6,201 nt of DNA from Methanosaeta sp. NSP1. Lineage in GTDB: Archaea > Halobacteriota > Methanosarcinia > Methanotrichales > Methanotrichaceae. Made by a program: the position numbers and the translations under genes. Below the pieces are notes generated by a model that saw only the letters and a list, made by a program, of their open reading frames with translations, did not search any database and was not told where the DNA came from. This document shows positions 6,167-6,201 of this stretch, in pieces. Location: positions 1-6,201 of the forward strand of contig NOLC01000185.1 of NCBI GenBank assembly GCA_002256595.1, read 5' to 3'. The stretch's first letter is position 1, and each line of letters starts with the position of its first letter.

Positions 6167-6201
6167 ATGAATTCAATAAGATATGAGGCCATGGCCCTGA
6201 C
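6167..6201 (+). CDS. 5' fragment of an unidentified gene, cut by the window edge
   Basis: An ATG at 6167 opens a frame, MNSIRYEAMAL, that continues to the right edge with no stop. It is supported by the TATA box at 6137-6144 and a possible Shine-Dalgarno GAAGGA at 6151-6156. A second in-frame ATG lies at 6191. Eleven complete codons are too few to identify a product. It is on the same strand as the arg cluster and could be co-transcribed, but its own promoter suggests that it can be expressed separately. Confidence 0.5.
   Translation, partial: MNSIRYEAMAL

Overview
The window looks like chromosomal DNA from a methanogenic archaeon, most likely of the Methanosarcinales and perhaps Methanothrix (Methanosaeta)-like. 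This is inferred from four things: archaeal TATA boxes at a leaderless-type distance from start codons, an argininosuccinate lyase that resembles the Methanosarcina protein as I remember it, a two-CBS protein of a type common in methanogens, and GC-rich genes separated by very AT-rich spacers. The assignment is recognition from memory, not a database result.

Layout from left to right. Positions 1-230 are non-coding and start with a block of 55 consecutive A/T bases (20-74). On the minus strand, 231-926 encodes a class I SAM-dependent methyltransferase whose C-terminal half resembles the METTL2/6/8 group. Divergently, about 994-1941 (+) encodes an ADP-ribosylglycohydrolase (DraG/ARH family). 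After only 39 bases that contain a clear TATA box comes a compact plus-strand cluster: argC (1981-3006), a two-CBS-domain protein (3031-3510), argJ (3497-4675) and argH (4677-6122). A second TATA box and a further start codon (6167) open a gene that runs off the right edge.

The main theme is arginine biosynthesis by the acetylated-ornithine route. ArgC reduces N-acetylglutamyl phosphate to the semialdehyde. ArgJ moves the acetyl group from N-acetylornithine to glutamate, releasing ornithine and recycling the acetyl group. ArgH splits argininosuccinate into arginine and fumarate. The kinase (argB), aminotransferase (argD), carbamoyltransferase (argF) and argininosuccinate synthase (argG) are not in the window. 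The CBS protein sits inside the cluster and overlaps argJ by 14 bases, so it is probably co-translated with the pathway and may sense an adenine nucleotide or SAM-like ligand.

I found no mobile element, CRISPR array, rRNA or tRNA, and no convincing wholly new system. The points most worth a second look are the CBS protein embedded in the arg operon, the ADP-ribosylglycohydrolase beside it without visible nitrogen-fixation genes, the repeated TATA-to-ATG geometry, and the A/T-only block at the left edge.
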